Assembly (NCBI GenBank): GCA_963747535.1
Contig: CAVVFX010000020.1
Location: forward strand, 310,001 to 374,000
From: CAVVFX01 sp963747535
GTDB taxonomy: Bacteria > Acidobacteriota > Terriglobia > Bryobacterales > Bryobacteraceae
Direction: 5' to 3'
Length of the DNA stretch: 64,000 bases
Shown: piece by piece, positions 1 to 7,712 of the stretch
How positions within the stretch are numbered: position 1 is the stretch's first letter
How the letters are laid out: every line of letters begins with the position of its first letter
Made by a program: the position numbers and the translations under genes
The notes under the pieces: generated by a model
What the model was told of the DNA's origin: nothing
Databases searched by the model: none
What the model saw: only the letters and a program-made list of their open reading frames with translations

Positions 1-88
1 CGGCCGTGACCTGAAGGTCAGCCGCCGGCCTTCCGGAGACGGCACATGCCGCCAACACCAGAAGGACGGGAACGAGCGGCGCGCGCAT
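1..88 (-). CDS. Secreted or lipoprotein N-terminus, partial
   Basis: Only the first 29 codons lie in the window. The ATG is followed by a hydrophobic stretch (LVPVLLVLAACAVSG) typical of an export signal, with a cysteine that could be a lipobox. The start sits 4 bases after the stop of the upstream transglycosylase gene, so the two are probably co-transcribed. Function cannot be judged from this fragment. Confidence 0.5.
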   Translation of the reverse strand, partial: MRAPLVPVLLVLAACAVSGRPAADLQVTA

Positions 89-92
89 AGGG

Positions 93-824
93 TTACTGGG
101 TCCTGTAAGTTACTCTACCGTCTTCGGAAACCGACGCCCGAATCGGGTTATAAACTTCTGTTGGTTTTTCTTGCCCGCCTTTTTCCAGGGCGGCTTTCTC
201 CGCTGCGATTTGCTCGCCGGCATGCTGCGCAGCTTTCGACTTCACTCCCTCCGCCTGCCTGGCTGCCCTCAGATTCTTGGCCACCTGATAAACGTAGTTT
301 CTCGTTTCGGTGTATGGCGGGATGCCTTGGTACCGGTCGACCGCGCCTTCTCCCGCGTTATACGCGGCAATCGCTTTTGGGTAGTCGTTCTTATAATAAT
401 CTAAAAGGAAGCGCAAATACCGTACGCCGCCCTCGATATTTTGCTTCGGATCGAAAGGGTTCTGCACGCCGAAGCGCCGGGCCGTCGACGGAATGAGTTG
501 CATCATGCCCATGGCCCCTTTGTTTGAGACTGCCTGGGGATTATAGTTGCTCTCCGCCCGGATCACCGAATGAACCAGCGGTCCCTCAACGTCATACAGT
601 TTGGCAATCTGATCGATCATTTCGATCACGTTGGTGCTCAAGGGCGTTGTGACGCTGGCGCTTTCGGCATTCTCTGCCAGGGGCTCGTGAATCCTGGCCA
701 CCACTTCCCTGGGTTGCACCACGACGCTGCGAATCAGTTTGCCGGTCTGCAAGTCCGGGCGCACGACTACCGTGACGTGACCGCCCTGCGCAACTAGCGG
801 AAGTGCTGTGGCGAATACCATCAT
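93..824 (-). CDS. Lytic transglycosylase, SLT domain
   Basis: Exported murein hydrolase that would cleave the MurNAc-GlcNAc bond in the periplasm. A signal-like hydrophobic segment opens the protein. The Slt70-type domain covers residues 70-185: the catalytic Glu is near residue 91 in ESNYNP, followed by GAMGMMQL (103-110) and AYNAGEGAV (about 155). The C-terminal tail is Ala/Lys/Glu-rich. I chose the ATG pair at 824. An in-frame TTG at 857 would give a more complete signal peptide with a Lys just before it, so the start is uncertain. The open frame runs antisense through mobA as far as 1499, but that part is not coding. It is divergent from mobA. Confidence 0.88.
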   Translation of the reverse strand: MMVFATALPLVAQGGHVTVVVRPDLQTGKLIRSVVVQPREVVARIHEPLAENAESASVTTPLSTNVIEMIDQIAKLYDVEGPLVHSVIRAESNYNPQAVSNKGAMGMMQLIPSTARRFGVQNPFDPKQNIEGGVRYLRFLLDYYKNDYPKAIAAYNAGEGAVDRYQGIPPYTETRNYVYQVAKNLRAARQAEGVKSKAAQHAGEQIAAEKAALEKGGQEKPTEVYNPIRASVSEDGRVTYRTQ

Positions 825-977
825 CCAGCCAAGAATTATAGAACAAATATTTGCCAATTTGTTCCCATTTAAATTGAGTCGCAAGATTAATCCTGTGCCT
901 TTAAATCCCCGCGCTTCCGGCCGGAAAGCAGGTAACATCCCCAAACGGCATAAACCCCTAATGATATCATCGGTTTC

Positions 978-1559
978 ATGCGGACGGCGGGGTATGTGCT
1001 GGCGGGTGGCGCAAGTTCCCGCATGGGGCGGAATAAAGCTCTCCTGGTGCTGCGCGACCGTACTTTGATCGAAATTGTGGCTTCCGCGGTCCGCGAGGCG
1101 GCCGGAACTGTATCCATCATCGGCCCCCCGGAAATCTACGTGCCGTTCGGATTCCCCGTAATCCCGGACCGGCATCCCGGCCTGGGCCCCCTGGGAGGCA
1201 TCGAAACGGCCCTGTGCGGGACCCCCGCCGGTTGGAACCTGATCGTCGCCTGCGACATGCCCCTCGTGACGCCGTTTCTGTTGCGCCGGATTCTCGACGA
1301 AGCGGACGCCCATTCGGATGCCGGCTGTGTTCTGCCCGTAAGCGCCGGCGGTCTCGTCGAACCGCTGTGTGCCGCGTACCACAAACGCATCCTTCCGGCG
1401 GTATCCCAGGCTCTCGCGGCGGGCACCCGCAAGGTAACTGATGGCTTGCCGCGGGAATCCATTCACTATTTGCGCATGCCCGATGATCTCGCTTTTCAAA
1501 ATATCAATACTCCCGACGAGTGGCGCCGGGCCGGCGGCCCAAGCCGCGACCCAGCCTGA
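978..1559 (+). CDS. mobA: Molybdenum cofactor guanylyltransferase MobA
   Basis: Transfers GMP from GTP to molybdopterin to make the MGD cofactor in the cytoplasm. It is 193 residues, normal for MobA. The N-terminus carries the nucleotidyltransferase signature LAGGASSRMGRNKALL (residues 8-23). The GPLGGIETAL and ACDMPLVTP motifs, the latter with the metal-binding Asp, follow in the expected order. It ends 20 bases before the ABC ATPase gene and may be co-transcribed with it. No molybdoenzyme lies in the window. Confidence 0.92.
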   Translation: MRTAGYVLAGGASSRMGRNKALLVLRDRTLIEIVASAVREAAGTVSIIGPPEIYVPFGFPVIPDRHPGLGPLGGIETALCGTPAGWNLIVACDMPLVTPFLLRRILDEADAHSDAGCVLPVSAGGLVEPLCAAYHKRILPAVSQALAAGTRKVTDGLPRESIHYLRMPDDLAFQNINTPDEWRRAGGPSRDPA

Positions 1560-1579
1560 CGAATCGCACCCAAACCCTT

Positions 1580-2335
1580 ATGGCTGAACAATTTCCGCAT
1601 TACATCGAGTTCCGCAATGTCTATAAGACGTTTGATAAGCCTGTTTTAGTCGATTCAAATTTTTACGTCGATGGCGGGCAGACCGTGGCCATCATCGGCC
1701 GCAGCGGTGTCGGGAAGTCGGTCACCCTGGCCCACATTATGGGCTTTTTGAAACCGGATTCCGGCCAGGTGATCGTAGCTCACGAAGACATCACCGGGTT
1801 TTCCGAAGACGAGATGAAGCGTATCCGTAAGAAAGTCACTATGGTCTTCCAGTCCGGCGCTCTGTTCGATTCGCTGACGGTCGCGGAAAACGTGCTGTTT
1901 TCCCTCGAACAGCGGGAGGATTACGACGAGACCAATAAAGAAGAGATCGTGAACGGCTTGCTGAAGATGGTGGACATTCAGGAGGCCAGGGACGCCTATC
2001 CTACCGACCTTTCCACCGGCTACCGCCGCGCAGTCGCTATCGCCCGTGCCTTGGCCTACCAGCCCCAGTGCATCCTGTATGACGAACCCACCACCATGGT
2101 GGATCCCATCATGTCCGACCACCTTGCCGAATTAATGCTACGGCTCAAGAAACAACTGAAGTTGACCTCCATTGTGGTCACGCACGATCTCGACCTCATG
2201 TACCGTGTGGCCGACCGGGTAGTAGTTCTGGCGGACGGAAAAGTGATCTTCTTCGCGCCTCCGGCCGACCTCGCAAAATCCGATCATCCCCTGATACAGG
2301 AGTTCCTGGAGATGGATCGCGTAGTGCGTGCGTAA
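1580..2335 (+). CDS. ABC transporter ATPase, MlaF-like
   Basis: A 251-residue ATP-binding subunit that resembles MlaF/Ttg2A, the ATPase of the phospholipid-trafficking Mla importer. Walker A is GRSGVGKS (40-47), the Q-loop is VFQSGALFD (about 89-97), Walker B is CILYDEP (164-170) and the H-loop is VTHD near 201. The signature motif reads LSTGY instead of LSGGQ, so its second Gly is a Thr. The ATG at 1580 gives the expected N-terminus; an open frame continues upstream into mobA but has no domain support. No permease or MlaD gene adjoins it, so its partner must be elsewhere. Confidence 0.85.
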   Translation: MAEQFPHYIEFRNVYKTFDKPVLVDSNFYVDGGQTVAIIGRSGVGKSVTLAHIMGFLKPDSGQVIVAHEDITGFSEDEMKRIRKKVTMVFQSGALFDSLTVAENVLFSLEQREDYDETNKEEIVNGLLKMVDIQEARDAYPTDLSTGYRRAVAIARALAYQPQCILYDEPTTMVDPIMSDHLAELMLRLKKQLKLTSIVVTHDLDLMYRVADRVVVLADGKVIFFAPPADLAKSDHPLIQEFLEMDRVVRA

Positions 2336-2350
2336 GGCTGGGCTACCGTA

Positions 2351-2395
2351 GGACAGACCATCGCTTTTTGTGGTCTGTCCGGCTGCGCAGCAGCC
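2351..2395 (+). repeat. REP-like palindrome, copy A
   Basis: The arms GGACAGACCA and TGGTCTGTCC (2351-2380) enclose a T-rich loop. The short hairpin GGCTGCGCAGCAGCC follows at 2381-2395. It is the first of ten copies and lies between the ABC ATPase gene and the convergent selenoprotein candidate. Confidence 0.9.
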
Positions 2396-2440
2396 TCGGG
2401 CAGGCCGTTTGGCATCCAGTTTAGTTGCGACCGGAGCCTG

Positions 2441-2605
2441 TTAGTCCTGGTTGCCTACCTTCTGTTCGTCAGCGCTCTTCTTGGCGACGTGACCCACGCC
2501 GCAGGAATCCTTCATTCAGGTCGGAACCCCAAGTCTCGGGAGCACCCATCTCATCAACACCACATACGCCGCCAGTACCGCAAACAGAATCAGCCACTCG
2601 GGCAT
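2441..2605 (-). CDS. Small membrane selenoprotein candidate (Sec at TGA 2516-2518)
   Basis: ATG at 2605 opens a 29-codon frame: one membrane helix (residues 4-22, WLILFAVLAAYVVLM), then RWVLPRLGVPT and a TGA. Reading the TGA as selenocysteine extends the frame 24 codons to TAA at 2441-2443, giving a 54-residue protein with U-M-K-D-S-C and a charged Lys/Asp/Glu tail. A ribosome-binding site AGGAG lies at 2616-2620, 10 bases before the ATG. A hairpin right after the TGA has bacterial SECIS features (separate entry). From memory, small single-pass proteins ending LPxxGxxT followed by Cys or Sec and a second Cys occur in bacteria, but I could not search. If the TGA is a real stop, a 29-residue membrane peptide remains. 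Confidence 0.6.
2483..2500 (-). promoter_or_regulatory. Possible bacterial SECIS hairpin
   Basis: On the minus strand the 18 bases GGCGTGGGTCACGTCGCC fold into six pairs (GGCGUG with CG-U-CGCC, one bulged U) closed by a five-base loop GGUCA. The loop starts 21 bases after the TGA and begins with GG. Both fit the bacterial SECIS pattern, in which a small apical loop with a G in its first two positions lies about 16-37 bases past the UGA. The loop shares GGUC with the E. coli fdhF element. Confidence 0.5.
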
Positions 2606-2871
2606 CCGGTTAGCTCTCCTTCATCATCCCGCACCGCTGATTGGCAAAGCGGTCCACGACACTTCAACTCGACGATGACCTTTTCGCCGACCACTAGATC
2701 GGCCGCATACTCGCCGAGGTACTTCCCTTTGTAAGGTATAGGGAATGAAACCTGAGCCTTGACGCAGACACCCCGTAGAGCAAGCTCCTGGATCAGAGCT
2801 CGTTCGTAGACCTTCTCCAGGAAACCAGCGCCAATCACGACCTCCGTCAGATCTGATCCGTTTTCAGTCAC
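2590..2871 (-). pseudogene. GxxExxY-family (PDDEXK-like) remnant
   Basis: The reading frame contains LTEVVIG directly fused to AGFLEKVYERALIQELALRG, then the strand motif YLGEYAADLVV and VIVELK. Intact GxxExxY proteins have about ten more residues between VIG and AGF and continue well past VELK to a conserved C-terminus. Here the frame turns into unrelated sequence after about 2660. The gene therefore seems internally deleted and truncated. The first plausible start is the GTG at 2871. It overlaps the start of the selenoprotein candidate. Confidence 0.65.
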
Positions 2872-2903
2872 GAAGTAACGTTCTGATAACGGACAACGGA
2901 CAA

Positions 2904-3857
2904 CTAGCTCTTCAACTCCTCCACGATCTCCTTCGCTACCTTCCGCGCCTCGTCGAGCGCCCCGGGCTCCAGGCTGATCGCTCCGACCCGCGCGTGTCCG
3001 CCGCCTCCATAACGCTCGCAGATGGTCGCCAGATTGTGCTTGGGCTCCTCGATCGCCCACGGGTTCGAGCCCACCGAAATTTTGGTGCGAAAACTCGACG
3101 GACTCACCGCTACCGTGTAGACGCTCGTCGGATAGAGATAATAGGGAATGAACTTGTTGTAGCCTTCGAGATCATAACCCGTCAGGTCGAAGGTGACCAC
3201 GCCATCCTCCTGCCGGGCGCGCTCCCGGATCATGTCGATCGAGCGCTGGTGCCGTTCCCATAACGGCTGAAACAGCGCCTGCACGTCCGGCTGCGCGACA
3301 ATCTCGTCGAGCGTCATGTGCTGCATGTAGCCGATGATCCGTTGCACCATATCGGAGCCCTTCGACCCCTCGATCACCAGCGTCAGCTTCATGGCCGCTT
3401 CGCCCAGTTCGACCGCCGTCTTGGCATCCTTGTATAACGCGCCGTCCACCACATTGGCCCACTTCACCAGGTTTTCCAGGTCCGGCGCGTTGAAGTTCCA
3501 CTTGTCCCGCGCGACGTCGCGAATGAAACAGGTGCAGGACTTGTAGCTCGGATCGTACAGCTTCTTCTCCGTGCGTGTACGGCGGTAGTGTGCCGCGTCC
3601 TCAGGCGTGAGGAAGGCGCTCTGATGGTGATCGAACCACCACGTCAGGCGGGGATTATTGGAGTATTTGAAATCGACGATGGCGTTTTCGTCGCCATCGA
3701 AGAGCCTGTCTTCGAAAAGCTGCGAGGCCTTGTGGGCCATCCCGGTGTAGAAAAACTCTGCATCCGGATGAAATGTCCCGCGGATGAAGCGGCTGAAGAT
3801 AGCCGCGGAGGCGGCGCCGTCGAAACAATGGTCGTGATAGAGAACTCTTATGCGCAT
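2904..3857 (-). CDS. DHH-family phosphoesterase
   Basis: A 317-residue cytoplasmic phosphohydrolase of the DHH/DHHA1 superfamily, related to nanoRNase/pAp phosphatase and exopolyphosphatase-like enzymes. Metal-binding motifs are HDHCFDGAAS (8-17), the DHH triad at 76-78 and the DHHA1 motif YGGGGHARVGA near 286. The substrate cannot be read from the sequence. It is divergent from the MtaB-like gene, with about 140 bases between starts. Confidence 0.85.
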   Translation of the reverse strand: MRIRVLYHDHCFDGAASAAIFSRFIRGTFHPDAEFFYTGMAHKASQLFEDRLFDGDENAIVDFKYSNNPRLTWWFDHHQSAFLTPEDAAHYRRTRTEKKLYDPSYKSCTCFIRDVARDKWNFNAPDLENLVKWANVVDGALYKDAKTAVELGEAAMKLTLVIEGSKGSDMVQRIIGYMQHMTLDEIVAQPDVQALFQPLWERHQRSIDMIRERARQEDGVVTFDLTGYDLEGYNKFIPYYLYPTSVYTVAVSPSSFRTKISVGSNPWAIEEPKHNLATICERYGGGGHARVGAISLEPGALDEARKVAKEIVEELKS

Positions 3858-3999
3858 TCCGGCGTTATCCGAATGTCAGGAGGAAAACCTATCATCGTGC
3901 CTGAATATAAAGAAAAATGCAACTGTTTTGGAAAACTTTCTTGTGGGGGCTTTCCGGAACTCTCGTACACTCCCCGCCGGGGCACGCGATAATGGAATC

Positions 4000-5325
4000 T
4001 TGGCGGACACGTTCTTCGTTCAGAATTTCGGTTGCCGGGCTTCCCAGGCCGATGGCGCCGCGCTCCAGGTCGGCTTGACGGCCCGTGGCCTGCATCCTGC
4101 CGGTGCCCGTTCCGCCGCCGATTTGGTGATCCTGAATACCTGTACAGTCACCGCCTCCGCCGATTATGACGTCCGCCAGACCATCCGCCGCGTCCACCGC
4201 GAGAATCCCGCCGCTCGCGTTCTGGTAACCGGCTGTTACGCGCAGCGCGCGCCCGCCGAACTGGCGGAATTACCCGGCGTCGAGTGGGTGGTAGGGAATT
4301 CTCACAAGACTGAAATTGTCAATATCCTGGATCAGAGCGCTCCGTACCATGGTCAGGTGGGCGGACAGGTCCTGGTCGGCGATGTCTTCGCCCGCCAGGA
4401 TCTGCTGACTTTCCCGATCCTCGCAGCGGGCACATTTGCCAACCCGGAACGCGCGCGGCCCAATCTCAAGATTCAGGACGGCTGTCACAATCGCTGCTCT
4501 TTCTGCGTAATCCCGTTCGTGCGCGGCGGCAACCGCTTCTCGCCGGCGGATCAGGTGGTCGCGCAAATGCGTGCGATGCAGGACCGTTATCGCGAGGTCG
4601 TGCTGACCGGCATCAACCTGGGCCGCTGGGGACGCGAGCCCGGCAGTACGCTGCGCCTGGTGGACCTGCTGCGCCGTCTTCTGGACGAGACCGCGATCGA
4701 TCGCATTCGCATCAGTTCGGTCGAGCCCATGGACTTCTCCGACGAATTGCTGGAACTCATGGCCGGATCCCCGCGCGTCGCGCAGCACGTACATGCGCCG
4801 CTGCAGTCAGGGTCAGACGCCATTCTTCGCCGGATGCACCGGAAGTATCGTCCGCGACATTATGCCGCCCGCGTCGAAAAGGCGCGCCGTCTGATGCCCG
4901 ATGCCGCCATCGGCGCCGACGTCATGACCGGTTTCCCCGGTGAGACGGATGCTTTATTCGAAGAGTCCCGTGCATTCATCGAGGCCATGCCGTTCACCTA
5001 TTTGCACGTATTCACCTATTCTGAGCGGCCCGGAACCAAAGCCGTGACCCTGGACGGCGTCGTGCCGGTCGAGATCCGCCGCGAGCGCAATCGAATCCTG
5101 CGCGAAGTGGGCGAGGCCAAAGCGCTGGCGTTTCGTGCTCGGATGATTGGGCGGACGCTGTCCGCCGTGACGCTGGAGCAGCCCCGGGTTGCGCTGACAA
5201 CCAACTTTCTCCGCGTCGATCTCGACCACGATGTAGCTCCCAATCAGTTGGTGGACGTTCGCATGCCTCCCGTGGGGCAGACCATCGTTTTTTGTGGTCT
5301 GCCCGGCTGCGCAGCAGCCGTTTGA
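4000..5325 (+). CDS. mtaB: MtaB-like tRNA methylthiotransferase
   Basis: Radical-SAM enzyme of the MiaB/MtaB family that would add a methylthio group to t6A37 of tRNA. The N-terminal UPF0004 cysteines are at about 12, 48 and 79 and bind one 4Fe-4S cluster. CHNRCSFC (162-169) is the radical-SAM CxxxCxxC motif. QSGSDAILRRMHRKY follows in the expected place. I start at TTG 4000, just before ADTFFVQNFGC; an upstream ATG at 3850 would overlap the divergent gene and add about 50 residues with no match. The last 15 or so residues (GQTIVFCGLPGC...) are encoded by REP copy B, which also supplies the stop codon. Confidence 0.87.
   Translation: MADTFFVQNFGCRASQADGAALQVGLTARGLHPAGARSAADLVILNTCTVTASADYDVRQTIRRVHRENPAARVLVTGCYAQRAPAELAELPGVEWVVGNSHKTEIVNILDQSAPYHGQVGGQVLVGDVFARQDLLTFPILAAGTFANPERARPNLKIQDGCHNRCSFCVIPFVRGGNRFSPADQVVAQMRAMQDRYREVVLTGINLGRWGREPGSTLRLVDLLRRLLDETAIDRIRISSVEPMDFSDELLELMAGSPRVAQHVHAPLQSGSDAILRRMHRKYRPRHYAARVEKARRLMPDAAIGADVMTGFPGETDALFEESRAFIEAMPFTYLHVFTYSERPGTKAVTLDGVVPVEIRRERNRILREVGEAKALAFRARMIGRTLSAVTLEQPRVALTTNFLRVDLDHDVAPNQLVDVRMPPVGQTIVFCGLPGCAAAV
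5276..5320 (+). repeat. REP-like palindrome, copy B, inside mtaB
   Basis: Perfect-arm copy: GGCAGACCA...TGGTCTGCC with a T-run loop at 5276-5303, then CGGCTGC-GCA-GCAGCCG at 5304-5320. It is translated as the C-terminal tail of the MtaB-like protein. Confidence 0.95.
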
Positions 5326-5414
5326 GAGACTTCAGTTCCGTCAACACACTTACCTTCGATAGCTTGGCAACTGTATCGTCCATAACATATCCTGGTTGAC
5401 GGAGGACGCCCCAC

Positions 5415-7625
5415 TTGCTCAAAACCCTCTTTCCGGTGGTGGCACTTTGTGCAGCTTTTACCCTTCCCGCTCTCGCCCAGACCACCGCAACCATCGCCAT
5501 CGACACCACCACGACCACCCCGGTCCGCCCCGGACTCTCCGGCTTCAACGACGACGAAGCCATTCCCATCGAATATTGGGACTATAATTTCAACGCGCAG
5601 ACCAACCAGCTTCACCCCGGCTGGATCCGCTTCCCGGGCGGCGACGACAGCGAAGGATTTAATTGGCAGACTGGCCAGGACCCTCTCGCCTGGGTGGACC
5701 AGTTCGACCCTTCCACCACCACCGGCAGCGGACTCCGCAATCAAATTAACTGGCTGTCCGGTAAAGGCGGCGCGAAGTTTATCGATGCCGCCAATCAGGC
5801 CCACCTATGGGGCGCTCAAATCGTCGTCGACTTCAACACCTTCACCGACACACCCCAATCCGCGGGTCTGATGGCCGCCTACGCCAAGGCCAACGGGATT
5901 CACGTAGCCGTCTGGGAACTCGGCAATGAAGCCTACAACCAGACCACTTTCTATTCCAGCGGCCAGGACTACGTCACCAAGGTGAAACCGTATTACGACG
6001 CGATCAAAGCGGCCGATCCCAACGCGATCGTCTCTGTCTTCTTTGACGATCCCGGAAGAACCACTGCGGCCAATCCCCCGTGGAATAAGTCCATCGAGGG
6101 AGTCGCCAACAAATACTGGGACGCCGTTTCCTATCATTTCTATCCGGCGGACAGCACCGGCGCCTTCAGCAACTGGATGGCCGACCAGAGCGCCATTCTC
6201 GCCACCCAGACCGATGCCTACATCACCGGCTACCTGGCCGGCGTCAATCCTCCGGGGACGCTGTTCGCCATCAGCGAATTCAACACTTCGTTCGGTACCG
6301 GCGGCACCAATCAGGGCGTAACTACCGGGACCCTGTGGGGCGCCGTCTACTGTGCCGAGTTCATCATGCGCATGTCCAAAGTCCCCTCTCTGCTGGTCGT
6401 GGGACCCCACGCGATCTACAACGATAGCGGCGTCAATGCGAACGATTTCCATTACAACGACGTGAATGCGGCTGCCGCGGCCGGCAAGCCCATCGACACC
6501 TCCACCCTCAATTTCGGCTATTTCTTCAGTGCTCAAGGCCTGGGCCCCGGCATCGTTAACGGCGTTCTGAAGAACGCGACCCTATCTGACAAGACCACCG
6601 TAACGGGCGGAGCCACGGTTCCCGCCACCGGCCTGGGAACCATTCCGGCGCTATACGCGCAAGCCTACTCCACGCCTTCCGGAGCCTTGTCGGTCGTCGT
6701 GACCAACAAGGGCGCAACCGCGCAACAGGTTACCATTCAACTGAACGGAACCACCCTCTCCGGTCCGTTTCCACTCGAATACATCTCCGGAACCGATCCC
6801 ACGGTCACCAACACCTTCGCCAATCAGACCGTTGCGATCCGGACGGCGAGTTCCTCCAACCCCGTGACGATTCCTCCCTTCAGTGTCGTTCGGGCGGACG
6901 TGCTGACCCCCGCTGTCGCGACTCTGGTGCACGCCGCGAGCTACCAGTCGGGCCCGCTCGCGCCCAACCAACTGGTCTCGGCCTTCGGCTCGGGTTTTGC
7001 TCCGCAGGCCATCGGAGCCTCGACGCAGCCGCTGCCCACGGTCCTCGGCGGAACGACGATCGCGATTACCGATAGCGCCGGCACGGTCGCGATGGCGCCT
7101 CTCGACTACGTTTCTCCGGGACAAGCTAACTTCCTCATCCCGGCCGGCCTTGCGTCGGGCCCGGCGACTGTAAAGGTAATGCAAAGCGGCGCCACGGTCC
7201 TGACCGGTTCCTTCACCGTGGCCCCGGTCGCGCCCGGCATCTTCACCGCCAACGGCAACGGTGCGGGAGTGATCGCGGGTGCTGCATCGCGCGTCAGCGC
7301 CGCGGGAACGACTACGCCCCTGGCGCTATTCTCCTGCGCGACGGCAGCCTTCAGTTGCCTGGAAACCCCGATCCCGCTCGGCTCCTCAACCGACACCGCC
7401 TACATCACGCTGTACGGAACCGGAATTCGCGGAGCCAAATCCGTCCAGGCTTATGTTGCAGGAGTGTCGGTGCCGGTCGCCTACGCCGGACCCCAGGGAA
7501 CCTTTGCCGGGCTGGACCAGATCAACATCACCGTGCCATCAAGCCTCGCCGGAACCGGAGAAGCCAGCCTCTACCTGATCGCAGACGGTCAGCAATCCAA
7601 CATAGCCAGCCTGAAAATCCAATAA
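5415..7625 (+). CDS. Secreted glycoside hydrolase-like protein with TIGR03437 C-terminus
   Basis: A 736-residue exported protein that starts at TTG 5415, preceded by GGAGG at 5401-5405. The signal peptide is residues 1-21, cleaved after ALA. Residues 40-400 look like a clan-A (beta/alpha)8 barrel: WIRFPGG (70-76), WELGNE with the likely acid/base Glu172, and FAISEFNTS with the likely nucleophile Glu288. This pair suggests a GH79, GH30 or GH39-type retaining enzyme; the substrate is unknown. A beta domain follows, then from about 495 a C-terminal domain (HAASYQSGPLAPNQLVSAFG...) of the Solibacter TIGR03437 type. Confidence 0.75.
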   Translation: MLKTLFPVVALCAAFTLPALAQTTATIAIDTTTTTPVRPGLSGFNDDEAIPIEYWDYNFNAQTNQLHPGWIRFPGGDDSEGFNWQTGQDPLAWVDQFDPSTTTGSGLRNQINWLSGKGGAKFIDAANQAHLWGAQIVVDFNTFTDTPQSAGLMAAYAKANGIHVAVWELGNEAYNQTTFYSSGQDYVTKVKPYYDAIKAADPNAIVSVFFDDPGRTTAANPPWNKSIEGVANKYWDAVSYHFYPADSTGAFSNWMADQSAILATQTDAYITGYLAGVNPPGTLFAISEFNTSFGTGGTNQGVTTGTLWGAVYCAEFIMRMSKVPSLLVVGPHAIYNDSGVNANDFHYNDVNAAAAAGKPIDTSTLNFGYFFSAQGLGPGIVNGVLKNATLSDKTTVTGGATVPATGLGTIPALYAQAYSTPSGALSVVVTNKGATAQQVTIQLNGTTLSGPFPLEYISGTDPTVTNTFANQTVAIRTASSSNPVTIPPFSVVRADVLTPAVATLVHAASYQSGPLAPNQLVSAFGSGFAPQAIGASTQPLPTVLGGTTIAITDSAGTVAMAPLDYVSPGQANFLIPAGLASGPATVKVMQSGATVLTGSFTVAPVAPGIFTANGNGAGVIAGAASRVSAAGTTTPLALFSCATAAFSCLETPIPLGSSTDTAYITLYGTGIRGAKSVQAYVAGVSVPVAYAGPQGTFAGLDQINITVPSSLAGTGEASLYLIADGQQSNIASLKIQ

Positions 7626-7712
7626 AGCTTTGGGCTTTTCCCCTATTCGTGTTCATTCGTGTTCATCCGTGGCCAAATGTTTTTGCGTATATGATAGACA
7701 CGGGAAGCACCT

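Noticed and set aside
5276..5320. REP palindromes as Rho-independent terminators
   Set aside because: The T-run is in the loop, not after the stem, and several copies are inside coding regions.
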